A stretch of DNA of 10,853 bases from JBGPNN01 sp041487495 (GCA_041487495.1 JBGPNN010000110.1:1-10853), one strand, 5' to 3'. Numbered from the stretch's first letter, positions 1 through 6,753 are shown. The notes: a model not told the origin generated them from the sequence alone. Numbers and translations: made by a program.

Positions 1-852
1 GACGTTGGGGAGATCGAAAAACGGACTGTCGGGCGGCAGCGGCGTCTGCGCGTGCACGTCCAGTCCCGCGCCGCCGATCGAGTTACTGTTCAATGCTCTC
101 AACAGGGCTTGCTCTTCGATAACCTTTCCGCGTCCTATGTTGACCAAATAGGCATCGGGCTTCATCGCCCTCAGTTCCGCCTCACCTATGATCCCTTCTG
201 TCTCGTCGGTCAGTGGCAGACACACTACGACCACGTCCGCGCGGGCCAACACCGCCCGCAGGTGGTTCGCCGGATACACGTTCACCCCATCTTCGTGGAC
301 GAGGGAGGTGACGCTGCGGCGCGTGCCGATGACCGTCATGTCGAACCCGTGAGCCACGCGGGCCAGCTTCCGCCCGATCGCGCCATATCCGATGATGGCC
401 ATCGTCTTGCCGGCGAGCTCATCCCCCGCGTATTCCTGCCACTGATCGCGCGGCCAGACCCGTCCTCGCTGAAAGCGTTCCCACATCTGGGGGAACCGCC
501 GCCAGTACGCGAGGATCGAGGCGAAGACGTACTCCGCGATGGGAGTACCGAAGACGCGCGCATTGGTGATCACGACGCCGCTCTTCATGATCGGGGCATC
601 GCGAAGGTGATCGACCCCATCACCCGGGAGTTGCAGCCAGCGGAGCTTCGGCGCGGCCTCCAGGTCAAAGAACGCGTGGTGTGAGAGCAGCACCTCGACG
701 TCCGCCAGCAGCGCCTCGATGCTGACGGACCGTTCGTACGGCGAGTGTGGATGATACGTCATGCGGACCCGAGGGGAGACGCCCCGGATCCGGTTCAAAA
801 GTTCCTCGGACAAACGGCTGGCGACGTGCACCCGCAGGTCAGCCGCTCCCAC
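1..852 (-). CDS. D-isomer-specific 2-hydroxyacid dehydrogenase, 3' end cut by the window edge
   Basis: Cytoplasmic NAD(P)-dependent oxidoreductase expected to interconvert a 2-hydroxyacid and a 2-ketoacid. About 284 codons are visible; the family is usually 310-330 aa. Seen: the N-terminal catalytic-domain stretch LQLPGDGVDHL, the Rossmann motif GYGAIG at residues 155-160, and NIGRGKV with the substrate-binding Arg at 241. The second beta strand ends in IGTRRS rather than an acidic residue, which in this family usually goes with NADP(H) use (inference). The catalytic-Glu segment, normally ..EPLP, reads DVHAQTPLP, so Thr270 sits where Glu is expected. The catalytic His lies beyond the edge. 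I chose the GTG at 850-852, preceded by TAGGACGG that overlaps the upstream stop codon. A GTG at 829-831 is an alternative, and the first ATG (760-762) would remove conserved N-terminal sequence. Only about 6 bases separate it from the substrate-binding protein stop, so it is very likely co-transcribed and coupled. Confidence 0.9.
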   Translation of the reverse strand, partial: MGAADLRVHVASRLSEELLNRIRGVSPRVRMTYHPHSPYERSVSIEALLADVEVLLSHHAFFDLEAAPKLRWLQLPGDGVDHLRDAPIMKSGVVITNARVFGTPIAEYVFASILAYWRRFPQMWERFQRGRVWPRDQWQEYAGDELAGKTMAIIGYGAIGRKLARVAHGFDMTVIGTRRSVTSLVHEDGVNVYPANHLRAVLARADVVVVCLPLTDETEGIIGEAELRAMKPDAYLVNIGRGKVIEEQALLRALNSNSIGGAGLDVHAQTPLPPDSPFFDLPNV

Positions 853-858
853 CCCGTC

Positions 859-2460
859 CTACCGGTCCAGCCAGGTCGTCCACATGAGGTCCTTGAAGCT
901 GTCGAACGGCACGTGATCGTATCCCATGACGTTTCGCTGCATGGCGTAGTTCTCGATCGGCGCCCACAAGAAGATCCAGGGCACGTCGTCGAGGACCTTC
1001 GTCTGGATCTTCAGATACAGGTCGCGGCGCTTAAGGCGGTCGGGTTCGACCGCGGCTTGCTCGATCCAGCGCGCCACCTGAGAATTGGAGTATCCGAGGG
1101 GGTTGTCGCTGCCCTTGGGATGGTAGTGCGGAAAGAGCACGTCGATGGGGTCGCCACGGAACCCACGGTTGCCGATCAGCATGTCGTAATCGAGCGTGTT
1201 GTTCCGCTGCAGCCAGGCGCCGAGCTCGAGCTGCTGGATCCTCACGGTGATGCCGATGCGCTTCCAGTGGTCGGCGGCCGTCGCGATGCTCGGATAGAAT
1301 GCCGCGGGATGCCCCTCGGGCAGGCTGACCGCGGTGACTTCAAACCCGTTGGCGTATCCGGCCTCGGCCATCAGCTTCCGGGCCTGGTCGAGGTCGACCT
1401 TGTACGGCAACTGGTCTGGAGCGATGCCGTAGTCCTCCCAGCCGTACACGATGGGGCCGATGACGACGCCGGAGCCGCCGAGCGCCTTTTCGATGATCTC
1501 TTTCTTGTCGATGGACATATCCATCGCCTTGCGCACGCGCTTGTCTCGGAACGGCGCAAAACGCTGGTGCATCTTGATCACGGTGAAGACGCCGTGCACG
1601 CCTTTGATGAACTTCAAATTCGGGCTGCCCGCCAGCCGCTTCGCCCCATCCGCGCTGATGATAGAGAAGTCGATGGCCCCCGCGCGCAGACCGGCGATCC
1701 GCGTGTCTTCCTGCGTGACAAACTTGACGCTGAGCGTGTCGATGTAGGGGATGCCCCGCTCCCAGTATCGCTCATTGCGGGTAAAGATTGCATGATCGTT
1801 CGGCGCCCATTCCGCCAGCTTGTACGGCCCGGTGCCGATCGGATTCGACGCCAGGGCGCGTGGATCGGACCCAGCCGGCGCGAATCCGATGACCCGCATG
1901 GCCCCGAACTTGCCCGGCAGCACCGGGTCAGGCCGCTTGAGCGTCATCTTGACGACATACCGGCTGACGACCTCGGTCTTGTCGACCGCGTCATACCAGA
2001 CGCCGAACGGGTTGCCCGTCTTGGGATCCAGCGCGCGATCGACGTTCCACTTGGCGTCCTCGGCGGTGAAGGGCTGGCCGTTGTGAAACGCGACGTTCTG
2101 GCGCAGCGTCCACACCAACTCGGTCGGCTTTGTATACTCCCACTTGGTCGCGAGCGCGGGCTCGACCGCCATGGTCCGCGGGTTCTGGCGCGTGAAGCAC
2201 TGGTAGACCATGCGCTGGAGGACAGTGGCAGAGGCGTTGACCCGGTTGTGCGGGTCGAAACTGATCGGGTCGTTCACCTCGGCCCAGTTCAGGGTGCCTC
2301 CGCGTCTGACGATCGAGGCCGGCCCCGCCAGCGCAAGACCCGGTCGCACCCCGGTCAGACCCATCAGACCCGCCGCACCTGCCGCTCTCAGCAGATCGCG
2401 CCGGGTCACACCGCGCCGCGCCCCGTCGCCTCTCTCGTCTTTGTTCCCGGGCCCCCTCAT
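859..2460 (-). CDS. ABC transporter substrate-binding protein, family 5 (peptide/nickel type), Tat signal
   Basis: Extracytoplasmic solute-binding protein (SBP_bac_5, DppA/OppA-like), 533 aa, a usual length. The N-terminus has a twin-arginine signal: TRRDLLRAAG at about residues 19-28, a hydrophobic stretch, and a likely cleavage region near ALA-GP. The mature protein opens with the family hallmark GGTLNWAEVNDPISFDPH. Other family signatures are TLRQNVAFHNGQPFTAED, NPIGTGPYKL, the RVRKAMDMSID helix and the C-terminal WIFLWAP segment. The ATG at 2458-2460 is supported by the purine-rich GGGGAGGGG just upstream. It lies downstream of its two permease genes, which is less usual than binding-protein-first order, and immediately upstream of the dehydrogenase. 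Substrate cannot be read from sequence: the family takes peptides, opines, nickel, glutathione and sugars. Tat export suggests folding before secretion (inference). Confidence 0.95.
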   Translation of the reverse strand: MRGPGNKDERGDGARRGVTRRDLLRAAGAAGLMGLTGVRPGLALAGPASIVRRGGTLNWAEVNDPISFDPHNRVNASATVLQRMVYQCFTRQNPRTMAVEPALATKWEYTKPTELVWTLRQNVAFHNGQPFTAEDAKWNVDRALDPKTGNPFGVWYDAVDKTEVVSRYVVKMTLKRPDPVLPGKFGAMRVIGFAPAGSDPRALASNPIGTGPYKLAEWAPNDHAIFTRNERYWERGIPYIDTLSVKFVTQEDTRIAGLRAGAIDFSIISADGAKRLAGSPNLKFIKGVHGVFTVIKMHQRFAPFRDKRVRKAMDMSIDKKEIIEKALGGSGVVIGPIVYGWEDYGIAPDQLPYKVDLDQARKLMAEAGYANGFEVTAVSLPEGHPAAFYPSIATAADHWKRIGITVRIQQLELGAWLQRNNTLDYDMLIGNRGFRGDPIDVLFPHYHPKGSDNPLGYSNSQVARWIEQAAVEPDRLKRRDLYLKIQTKVLDDVPWIFLWAPIENYAMQRNVMGYDHVPFDSFKDLMWTTWLDR

Positions 2461-2532
2461 CGCGTCCCCTCCCCTTCTCAGGCAAGCAACGTCCTCTGCA
2501 CTGCAGATTCGGTCCTGCCGTACCCGTCCCTT
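2461..2532. other. 72-base gap between the DppC-type permease and substrate-binding protein genes
   Basis: Largest gap in the left operon. Read on the minus strand it holds a short inverted repeat (CTGCA and TGCAG arms around one base, 2496-2506), too tight to form a hairpin, and the strong ribosome binding site of the substrate-binding protein gene. I see no convincing terminator or promoter, so read-through transcription is the simplest view. Confidence 0.4.
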
Positions 2533-3366
2533 CTAGACACCACGCAGCCGTGGATCGAGCGCGTCCCGCAGGCCGTCGCCCGCAAAGTTGAACCCCAGTA
2601 CGGCCAGCATGATGGCGGCCCCGGGAAAGATCGACAGGCCGTTGGCGAGTTCCAAGAAGTTCCGTCCCGTTCCCAACATGTTGCCCCAGGACGTGTGCGG
2701 CGGCTGGACCCCGAGACCGAGGAAGCTCAACCCTGCCTCGATCAGGATCGCGTCGGCGATGCTGACGGTCGCCTGGACGATAATAGGCGCGACGACATTC
2801 GGGAGCACGTGACGCAGCATGATCCGCCGGTCCCCGGCGCCGGCCACCCTGGCGCTGGCCACATACTCCGTCTCCCGCACGGCCAGGACCGGCGCTCGCG
2901 TCACCCTGGCGATCGTCGGTGTCGTGACCAGGGCGACGGCGATGATCACGTTGGTGAGGCTGGGTCCCAGCAGGCCCGCCAGGACAATCGCCAACACGAA
3001 CGAGGGCAGCGTGAACATCAAGTCCATCGCACGCATGATCAACGTGTCGACCGTCCCGCCGTAGTAGCCGGCCGCGAGTCCGAGGCCCACCCCGGCGAGC
3101 AGGGAGAGGCCGATCGAGACGACGCTCACGAGCAGAGACACGCGTGCGCCGAAGATGAGGCGGCTCAAGACGTCGCGCCCCAACTGATCGAGTCCCAACG
3201 GGTACCTCGCCTCGGGGGGACTGAGCCTCTTGCCGATCTGGGCGTTCGGGTCGAATGGACTCAACCGATCGGCGAAGATGGCGACCGCCACGAGCGCGGC
3301 GACGACGATGATCCCGCACGCGCCGATCAGATGTCGCCGCAGGAGCCGCGGCAGAGGCCGCCTCAT
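2533..3366 (-). CDS. dppC: ABC transporter permease, DppC/OppC family
   Basis: Inner-membrane permease subunit of a peptide-type importer, 277 aa, near the normal size for DppC. Seen: a basic N-terminus, first membrane segment at about residues 13-32, the DppC-specific periplasmic signature LGLDQLGRDVLSRLIFGAR (57-75), further hydrophobic segments, and the cytoplasmic EAA loop that docks on the ATPase (EYVASARVAGAGDRRIMLRH, 167-186). It ends with the typical GDGLRDALDPRLR. The ATG overlaps the TGA of the DppB-type gene (ATGA, 3363-3366), indicating translational coupling and obligate partnership. No ATP-binding subunit is nearby. Substrate unknown. Confidence 0.95.
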   Translation of the reverse strand: MRRPLPRLLRRHLIGACGIIVVAALVAVAIFADRLSPFDPNAQIGKRLSPPEARYPLGLDQLGRDVLSRLIFGARVSLLVSVVSIGLSLLAGVGLGLAAGYYGGTVDTLIMRAMDLMFTLPSFVLAIVLAGLLGPSLTNVIIAVALVTTPTIARVTRAPVLAVRETEYVASARVAGAGDRRIMLRHVLPNVVAPIIVQATVSIADAILIEAGLSFLGLGVQPPHTSWGNMLGTGRNFLELANGLSIFPGAAIMLAVLGFNFAGDGLRDALDPRLRGV

Positions 3367-4313
3367 CCGTACCGGATCCTGGGGTCGATGTACCCGTAGC
3401 AGAGATCGACAAAGAGTTGCACCAGGATGAACAACAGCCCCATCATCAGCACGGTCCCCTGGATCACCGGGTAGTCACGCTCGGCGATGGCCGCCACCAG
3501 GGCGGTCCCCACGCCGGGCACCCCGAAGATCTGCTCGACGATCACCGCGCCGCCAAGGAGCCGCCCCAGCTGAATGCCCATCACGGTCACGATCGGAATG
3601 AACGCGTTCTTCAACGCGTGGCGCCACAGCATCGAGCGGTCTGTGACACCCTTGGCCCGCGCGGTCCGGACATAGTCCTGGTTCAGCACCTCGAGCATCG
3701 TCGACCGCGTCATCCGCATCAAGATCGCCATGAGCGGCAGCGCCAGGGACACCGATGGCATCAGCATCTGTTTCAGGTTCTCGACCGGGTTCTTCAGCAC
3801 GCTGACGTAGATGAGCGCCGGCAACCACTTGAAGTAGGACGCGCTGACCAAGATCAACAGCACCGCGAGCCAAAAACTGGGCATCGACAGACCCAGCAGC
3901 CCCACGAGCCGCGCGAAGACGTCCGTGGGTGTATTGCGCCTCACCGCGGACATGATACCCAGGGGCAGGGCCATGACGATGGCCAACAGCATCGCCACGG
4001 CGGCCAGCTCGAGGGTGATGGGAAGCGCGCGCCCCATGAGCAGCGTGACCGGAAGCCGCGAGCGGAATGAGTACCCGAGATCGCCCGCCACGACGTCTCG
4101 CAGCCAGTGCAGATACTGTACGGGGATGGGGTCGGTCAGACCAAACATCTTACGCAGCGTCGTCCGGACTTCTGGCGTCATGCTGCCTTCCTGTCCGATC
4201 CACATCGTGACGGCGTCGCCGGGCACCAACCTGATGAGCAAGAAAATAAGCATGGACAGTGCCACGGCCGCGGCCAACGTGGCGAGCGCGCGTCGCACGA
4301 GAAACGCCTTCAT
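3363..4313 (-). CDS. dppB: ABC transporter permease, DppB/OppB family
   Basis: Inner-membrane permease subunit, 316 aa from the ATG at 4311-4313, the usual DppB length. Seen: start MKAFLVRRAL, first membrane segment about residues 9-29, the family motif RLVPGDAV, the large periplasmic loop with GDLGYSFRSR, the MPSFWLAV segment (144-151), and the EAA loop QDYVRTARAKG to WRHALKN (212-236). It ends in YGYIDPRIRYG, typical of the family. It is first in the left operon and pairs with the DppC-type gene through a 4-base overlap. No Shine-Dalgarno precedes this ATG; a perfect AGGAGG lies farther up at 4349-4354, set for an in-frame CTG at 4341-4343 (10 residues longer) or for a tiny leader ORF. The open frame continues to 4877 without a stop, but that part overlaps the divergent KARI-like gene and has no permease character. 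Confidence 0.94.
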   Translation of the reverse strand: MKAFLVRRALATLAAAVALSMLIFLLIRLVPGDAVTMWIGQEGSMTPEVRTTLRKMFGLTDPIPVQYLHWLRDVVAGDLGYSFRSRLPVTLLMGRALPITLELAAVAMLLAIVMALPLGIMSAVRRNTPTDVFARLVGLLGLSMPSFWLAVLLILVSASYFKWLPALIYVSVLKNPVENLKQMLMPSVSLALPLMAILMRMTRSTMLEVLNQDYVRTARAKGVTDRSMLWRHALKNAFIPIVTVMGIQLGRLLGGAVIVEQIFGVPGVGTALVAAIAERDYPVIQGTVLMMGLLFILVQLFVDLCYGYIDPRIRYG

Positions 4314-4418
4314 CAGTGGAAGGGTGCTACGCGGAGCCCACAGGATATCCTCCTGGTGCAGAGAACTGAATGCGAGCGCACGACATCCTGCCAGGCTCAG
4401 CCGAGAAGGGACCAGCCG
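4314..4418. promoter_or_regulatory. Divergent intergenic region between the transporter operon and the KARI-like/SDR operon
   Basis: These 105 bases must carry the start signals for both divergent operons. Seen: the 10-base palindrome AGGATATCCT at 4342-4351, whose right part overlaps the AGGAGG for the minus-strand operon, and GAGAAGGGA at 4403-4411 serving as ribosome binding site for the KARI-like gene. I do not find a clear -35/-10 pair in either direction. The promoter could be non-sigma70 or lie inside the flanking coding sequence. That it is regulatory is inferred from gene layout only. Confidence 0.5.
4327..4354 (-). promoter_or_regulatory. Perfect Shine-Dalgarno with possible 4-codon leader ORF ahead of the DppB-type gene
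   Basis: On the minus strand AGGAGG (4354 down to 4349) is followed 7 bases later by GTG GGC TCC GCG TAG (4341 to 4327), a start-plus-stop encoding M-G-S-A. The permease ATG comes 13 bases after that stop and has no ribosome binding site of its own. The same AGGAGG is also 5 bases from a CTG (4343 to 4341) in frame with the permease. Either reading would set how the permease is translated: by reinitiation after a mini-leader or from a CTG start. The bases are certain; the function is inference. Confidence 0.4.
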
Positions 4419-5414
4419 ATGACGCGTATCTTTCGGGAACATGATGCCACCCTCGACCCGCTGCGGGGGAAGACCATTGCCGTGCTCGGATACGGGAACC
4501 AGGGCCGCGCCCAGGCCTTGAACTTGCGAGACAGCGGCATGCGGGTCGTCGTCGGCAATGCCGACGACGAGTACGCCGCCAACGCCAGGCGGGACGGATT
4601 CGACCTGTACACGATCGGGGACGCGGCCGCGCGGGGCGACATCGTCATGTGCCTCCTCCCGGACGAGGTGACGCCGGCGATTTACAATGCCTCCATCCGA
4701 CCGGCGTTGACCAAAGGCAACACCCTGGTCTTCGCGTCGGGTTATTGCGTGTGCTTCAATCAAGTGACGTTCCCCGCCGACATCAACGTCGTCATGGTGG
4801 CGCCGCGGACCGTCGGTGTCGCCGTGCGCGAGCACTACCGCCAGGGCAACGGCTTCCTCACCTTCGTCGATGTGCACCAGGAGGCCGACGGCCAGGCCTG
4901 GCCGGTTACGCTGGCACTCGCCAAGGCGATCGGGTCGCTAAAGTATTTTGCGCTGCAGGTCAGCTTCAAAGATGAGACCGAACTGGACCTCTTCACCGAG
5001 CAGGCGTTGGTCCCGGCCCTCTCCCTGGCGCTGACGACGGCCGTCGAAGTAGCGGTCGAGGCTGGGTATCCGAAAGTGGCGGCGGTGCTGGAACTGTACC
5101 TGTCAGGGGAAATGGGTGACGTGCTGCACGAAGCGGCCAAACACGGCTGGGTGGGACAGACGGGGTTCCACTCGCCGACCAGCCGCTATGGCACCAAGAG
5201 CCGGCTGCCCCGCTTCTCGTCGCCGGAGCTGCGCAAGACGATGCGGGACGTGCTCACGTACATCCAGTCGGGGAAGTTCGCCCCAGAGTGGAGCGCGGAA
5301 CAGGCCGGCGGGTACAAGCAGTTCGAAAGTATGGAACAGGCGTTCAAGGCCACGCTGTTCGCGCGGTCGGAGCGCGAGGTCATGAGCGAGTTGGGGATGG
5401 ACGTGCGCGAGTAA
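4419..5414 (+). CDS. Ketol-acid reductoisomerase-like protein with altered active site
   Basis: 331 aa, the length of class I KARI (IlvC), and recognisably that fold: Rossmann motif GYGNQGRAQALNLRDSG (24-40), PDEV (81-84), ELDLFTEQ (188-195), and the C-terminal IQSGKFAPEW block. Canonical KARI isomerises and reduces acetolactate in branched-chain amino acid synthesis. Here key residues differ. Catalytic His107 is Ser (ASGYCVCF, 106-113, with Cys at 110 and 112 in place of Asn and His). The APKGPGH motif reads APRTVGV, so Lys130 is Arg. Metal ligands Asp190 and Glu194 remain, but the 226/230 glutamates are not in register (nearest are Glu225 and Glu231). Ser252 fits the Ser251 position within one residue. 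The cofactor loop GNADDEY is acidic, which hints at NADH. The ATG at 4419 is supported by GAGAAGGGA. First gene of a two-gene operon with the SDR. Probably a neofunctionalised paralogue acting on another substrate. Confidence 0.85.
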   Translation: MTRIFREHDATLDPLRGKTIAVLGYGNQGRAQALNLRDSGMRVVVGNADDEYAANARRDGFDLYTIGDAAARGDIVMCLLPDEVTPAIYNASIRPALTKGNTLVFASGYCVCFNQVTFPADINVVMVAPRTVGVAVREHYRQGNGFLTFVDVHQEADGQAWPVTLALAKAIGSLKYFALQVSFKDETELDLFTEQALVPALSLALTTAVEVAVEAGYPKVAAVLELYLSGEMGDVLHEAAKHGWVGQTGFHSPTSRYGTKSRLPRFSSPELRKTMRDVLTYIQSGKFAPEWSAEQAGGYKQFESMEQAFKATLFARSEREVMSELGMDVRE

Positions 5415-5418
5415 GGCG

Positions 5419-6171
5419 ATGGAACTGGAAGGGCGCACCGCTCTGGTCACGGGGGCCACAAGCGATATCGGCACGGCGATTGTCCGGGCGCTGGTGCGCC
5501 GTGGCGCCGCCGTCGTCATCCACTATCATAAAAACGCGGCCGGCGCGCACGCGCTAGCCGCGGAGGTTGGAGCACTTGGCCGGCGGCACCGCGTCGTCCG
5601 GGGTGACTTCGCGGTGGCCGCTGATGTCAGGCGTGTTGCAGAAGAATCGAGCGCCTTCGCCCCGATCGACATCGTGGTGAACAACGCCGGCACGCCGATC
5701 CGCCGGGTGCATTGGACGGCCCTGGACGCCGCGTTCCTGGATCACGTCTTCAACCTGAACTACCGCGCCTCGCTCTACCTCTCTCAGCATCTTGTCCCGG
5801 CAATGGTTCAGCGGGGCAGGGGCGTGGTGATCAACATCCTCTCCACGGCGGCGAATCTCGGCGGCACGGATACCGTGTTCGCGTACTCGTCGGCGAAAGG
5901 CGCGCTGCTGACCCTGACACGCGCGTTAGCTCGGGTGCTCGCCCCCCAGGGTGTGCGTGTCCTCGCCGTATCACCGGGGACGATCGACACGGAGTTCCAG
6001 CGAACGCTCACCAGTCCCGAGCAACTCGACCTGCTGCGGCAGGGGATCCCCCTGGGTCGCATCGGGCGGCCCGAGGAGATCGGCGACGTGGTGGCGTTCC
6101 TCGCCACGGACGCCGCCAGCTTCATCGTCGGCGAGACGATTCACGTGAACGGCGGTTTGTACATGGGCTGA
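5419..6171 (+). CDS. Short-chain dehydrogenase/reductase (SDR, classical type)
   Basis: Cytoplasmic NAD(P)-dependent oxidoreductase, 250 aa, classical SDR length, FabG/glucose-dehydrogenase-like. Seen: cofactor motif TGATSDIG (11-18), where the usual middle glycine of TGxxxGxG is Asp16; NNAG at 88-91; and the catalytic tetrad Asn114, Ser142, Tyr156 and Lys160 (YSSAK). It ends with the family C-terminus VGETIHVNGGLYMG. With the full tetrad, catalysis is expected on a hydroxyl/ketone pair; substrate unknown. Its ATG lies 4 bases after the KARI-like stop, with TAAGG across that stop as ribosome binding site, so the two are co-translated and probably serve one pathway. It converges with the RidA-family gene 11 bases downstream, with no obvious terminator between them. 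Confidence 0.93.
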   Translation: MELEGRTALVTGATSDIGTAIVRALVRRGAAVVIHYHKNAAGAHALAAEVGALGRRHRVVRGDFAVAADVRRVAEESSAFAPIDIVVNNAGTPIRRVHWTALDAAFLDHVFNLNYRASLYLSQHLVPAMVQRGRGVVINILSTAANLGGTDTVFAYSSAKGALLTLTRALARVLAPQGVRVLAVSPGTIDTEFQRTLTSPEQLDLLRQGIPLGRIGRPEEIGDVVAFLATDAASFIVGETIHVNGGLYMG

Positions 6172-6182
6172 GCGCGGCTTGC

Positions 6183-6641
6183 TTACGCCACTTCGAGGAT
6201 CATCTCGATCTCCACCGCGATACCCCTCGGCAGTGCCCCCATCCCCACCGCCGAGCGCGCGTGACGGCCGGCGTCCCCATAGAGCTGCACGAGGAGATCT
6301 GAGGCGCCGTTGATCACCTCGGGCTGCTGGCCGAAGTCCGGAGCGCTGTTCACCATCCCCAGGAGTTTCACGACCCGTTTCACGCGGTCGAGGTCCCCGA
6401 GCGCTTCCCTCACGGAGGCCAGGCAGTTGAGACACACGAGCTGCGCGGCGTTGTACCCGTCCTCCACCGTCAGATCCTTGCCGACCTTGCCGACAAACAG
6501 GTATTTGCCGTCGCGCGAAGGACCATGCCCGGACACAAAGAGCAGGTTGCCCACGCGAACGGCGCGCACGTAGTTCGCGATAGGCGGTGGCGGACTGGGA
6601 AGTTCCAGTCCGAGTTCGGCGAGTTTGGCTTCGACCTTCAT
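6183..6641 (-). CDS. RidA/YjgF/UK114-family protein, 'chorismate mutase-like' subgroup
   Basis: 152 aa, the size of the longer RidA-like subgroup (about 150 aa, against about 128 for RidA itself). The subgroup's features are visible: N-terminal AKLAELGLELPSPPPPIANY, FVSGHGP (35-41), the DLDRVKRVVKLLGMVNSAP helix-strand, and the C-terminal block HARSAVGMGALPRGIAVEIE. Arg129 in that block matches the carboxylate-binding Arg of RidA enamine/imine deaminases. Canonical RidA hydrolyses reactive 2-aminoacrylate-type imines made by PLP enzymes; this subgroup is poorly characterised, so deaminase activity is only possible. The ATG at 6639-6641 is fixed by a perfect AGGAGG at 6647-6652, 5 bases away. 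The open frame extends upstream to 6782 without family similarity. Convergent with the SDR and divergent from the HAD gene. Confidence 0.93.
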   Translation of the reverse strand: MKVEAKLAELGLELPSPPPPIANYVRAVRVGNLLFVSGHGPSRDGKYLFVGKVGKDLTVEDGYNAAQLVCLNCLASVREALGDLDRVKRVVKLLGMVNSAPDFGQQPEVINGASDLLVQLYGDAGRHARSAVGMGALPRGIAVEIEMILEVA

Positions 6642-6753
6642 CCGTTCCTCCTCGTGAAATGTGGTTGACCGGTGAAATGGTTCGACGCGGCCGCGCCGGC
6701 TCCGCTGCCCGTTGGAGCACCGAGGCAGGACCGCCCCTCGCCGCAGGGAAACA
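6642..6753. promoter_or_regulatory. Divergent intergenic region between the RidA-family and HAD genes
   Basis: These 112 bases separate two divergent genes and should hold both promoters. Seen: the consensus AGGAGG for the RidA-family gene (6647-6652, minus strand) and AGGGA (6745-6749) four bases before the HAD ATG. A TTGACC at 6665-6670 has no matching -10 at the usual distance. No operator-like repeat is evident. The regulatory role is inferred from layout. Confidence 0.4.

Noticed and set aside
52..684. A 210-codon plus-strand open frame at the left edge
   Set aside because: Antisense to the D-2-hydroxyacid dehydrogenase, whose frame carries all family motifs; the plus-strand translation has none.
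2496..2506. Short inverted repeat CTGCA/TGCAG in the gap before the binding-protein gene
   Set aside because: A one-base loop cannot fold as a hairpin, there is no T-run, and such short palindromes are expected by chance.
745..3399. An 884-codon open frame on the plus strand, opposite the binding protein and DppC-type genes
   Set aside because: Its translation is low-complexity, rich in Arg, Asp, His, Gln and Pro, with no family resemblance. It is the mirror of GC-biased codons in well-supported minus-strand genes.
4314..4877. 188-codon N-terminal extension of the DppB-type permease frame
   Set aside because: It overlaps the divergent KARI-like gene, has no membrane or permease character, and homologous DppB proteins begin at the MKAFLVRR-type start.
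6172..6182. Possible bidirectional terminator between the convergent SDR and RidA-family genes
   Set aside because: Only 11 bases, with no inverted repeat or T-run; nothing supports a terminator.
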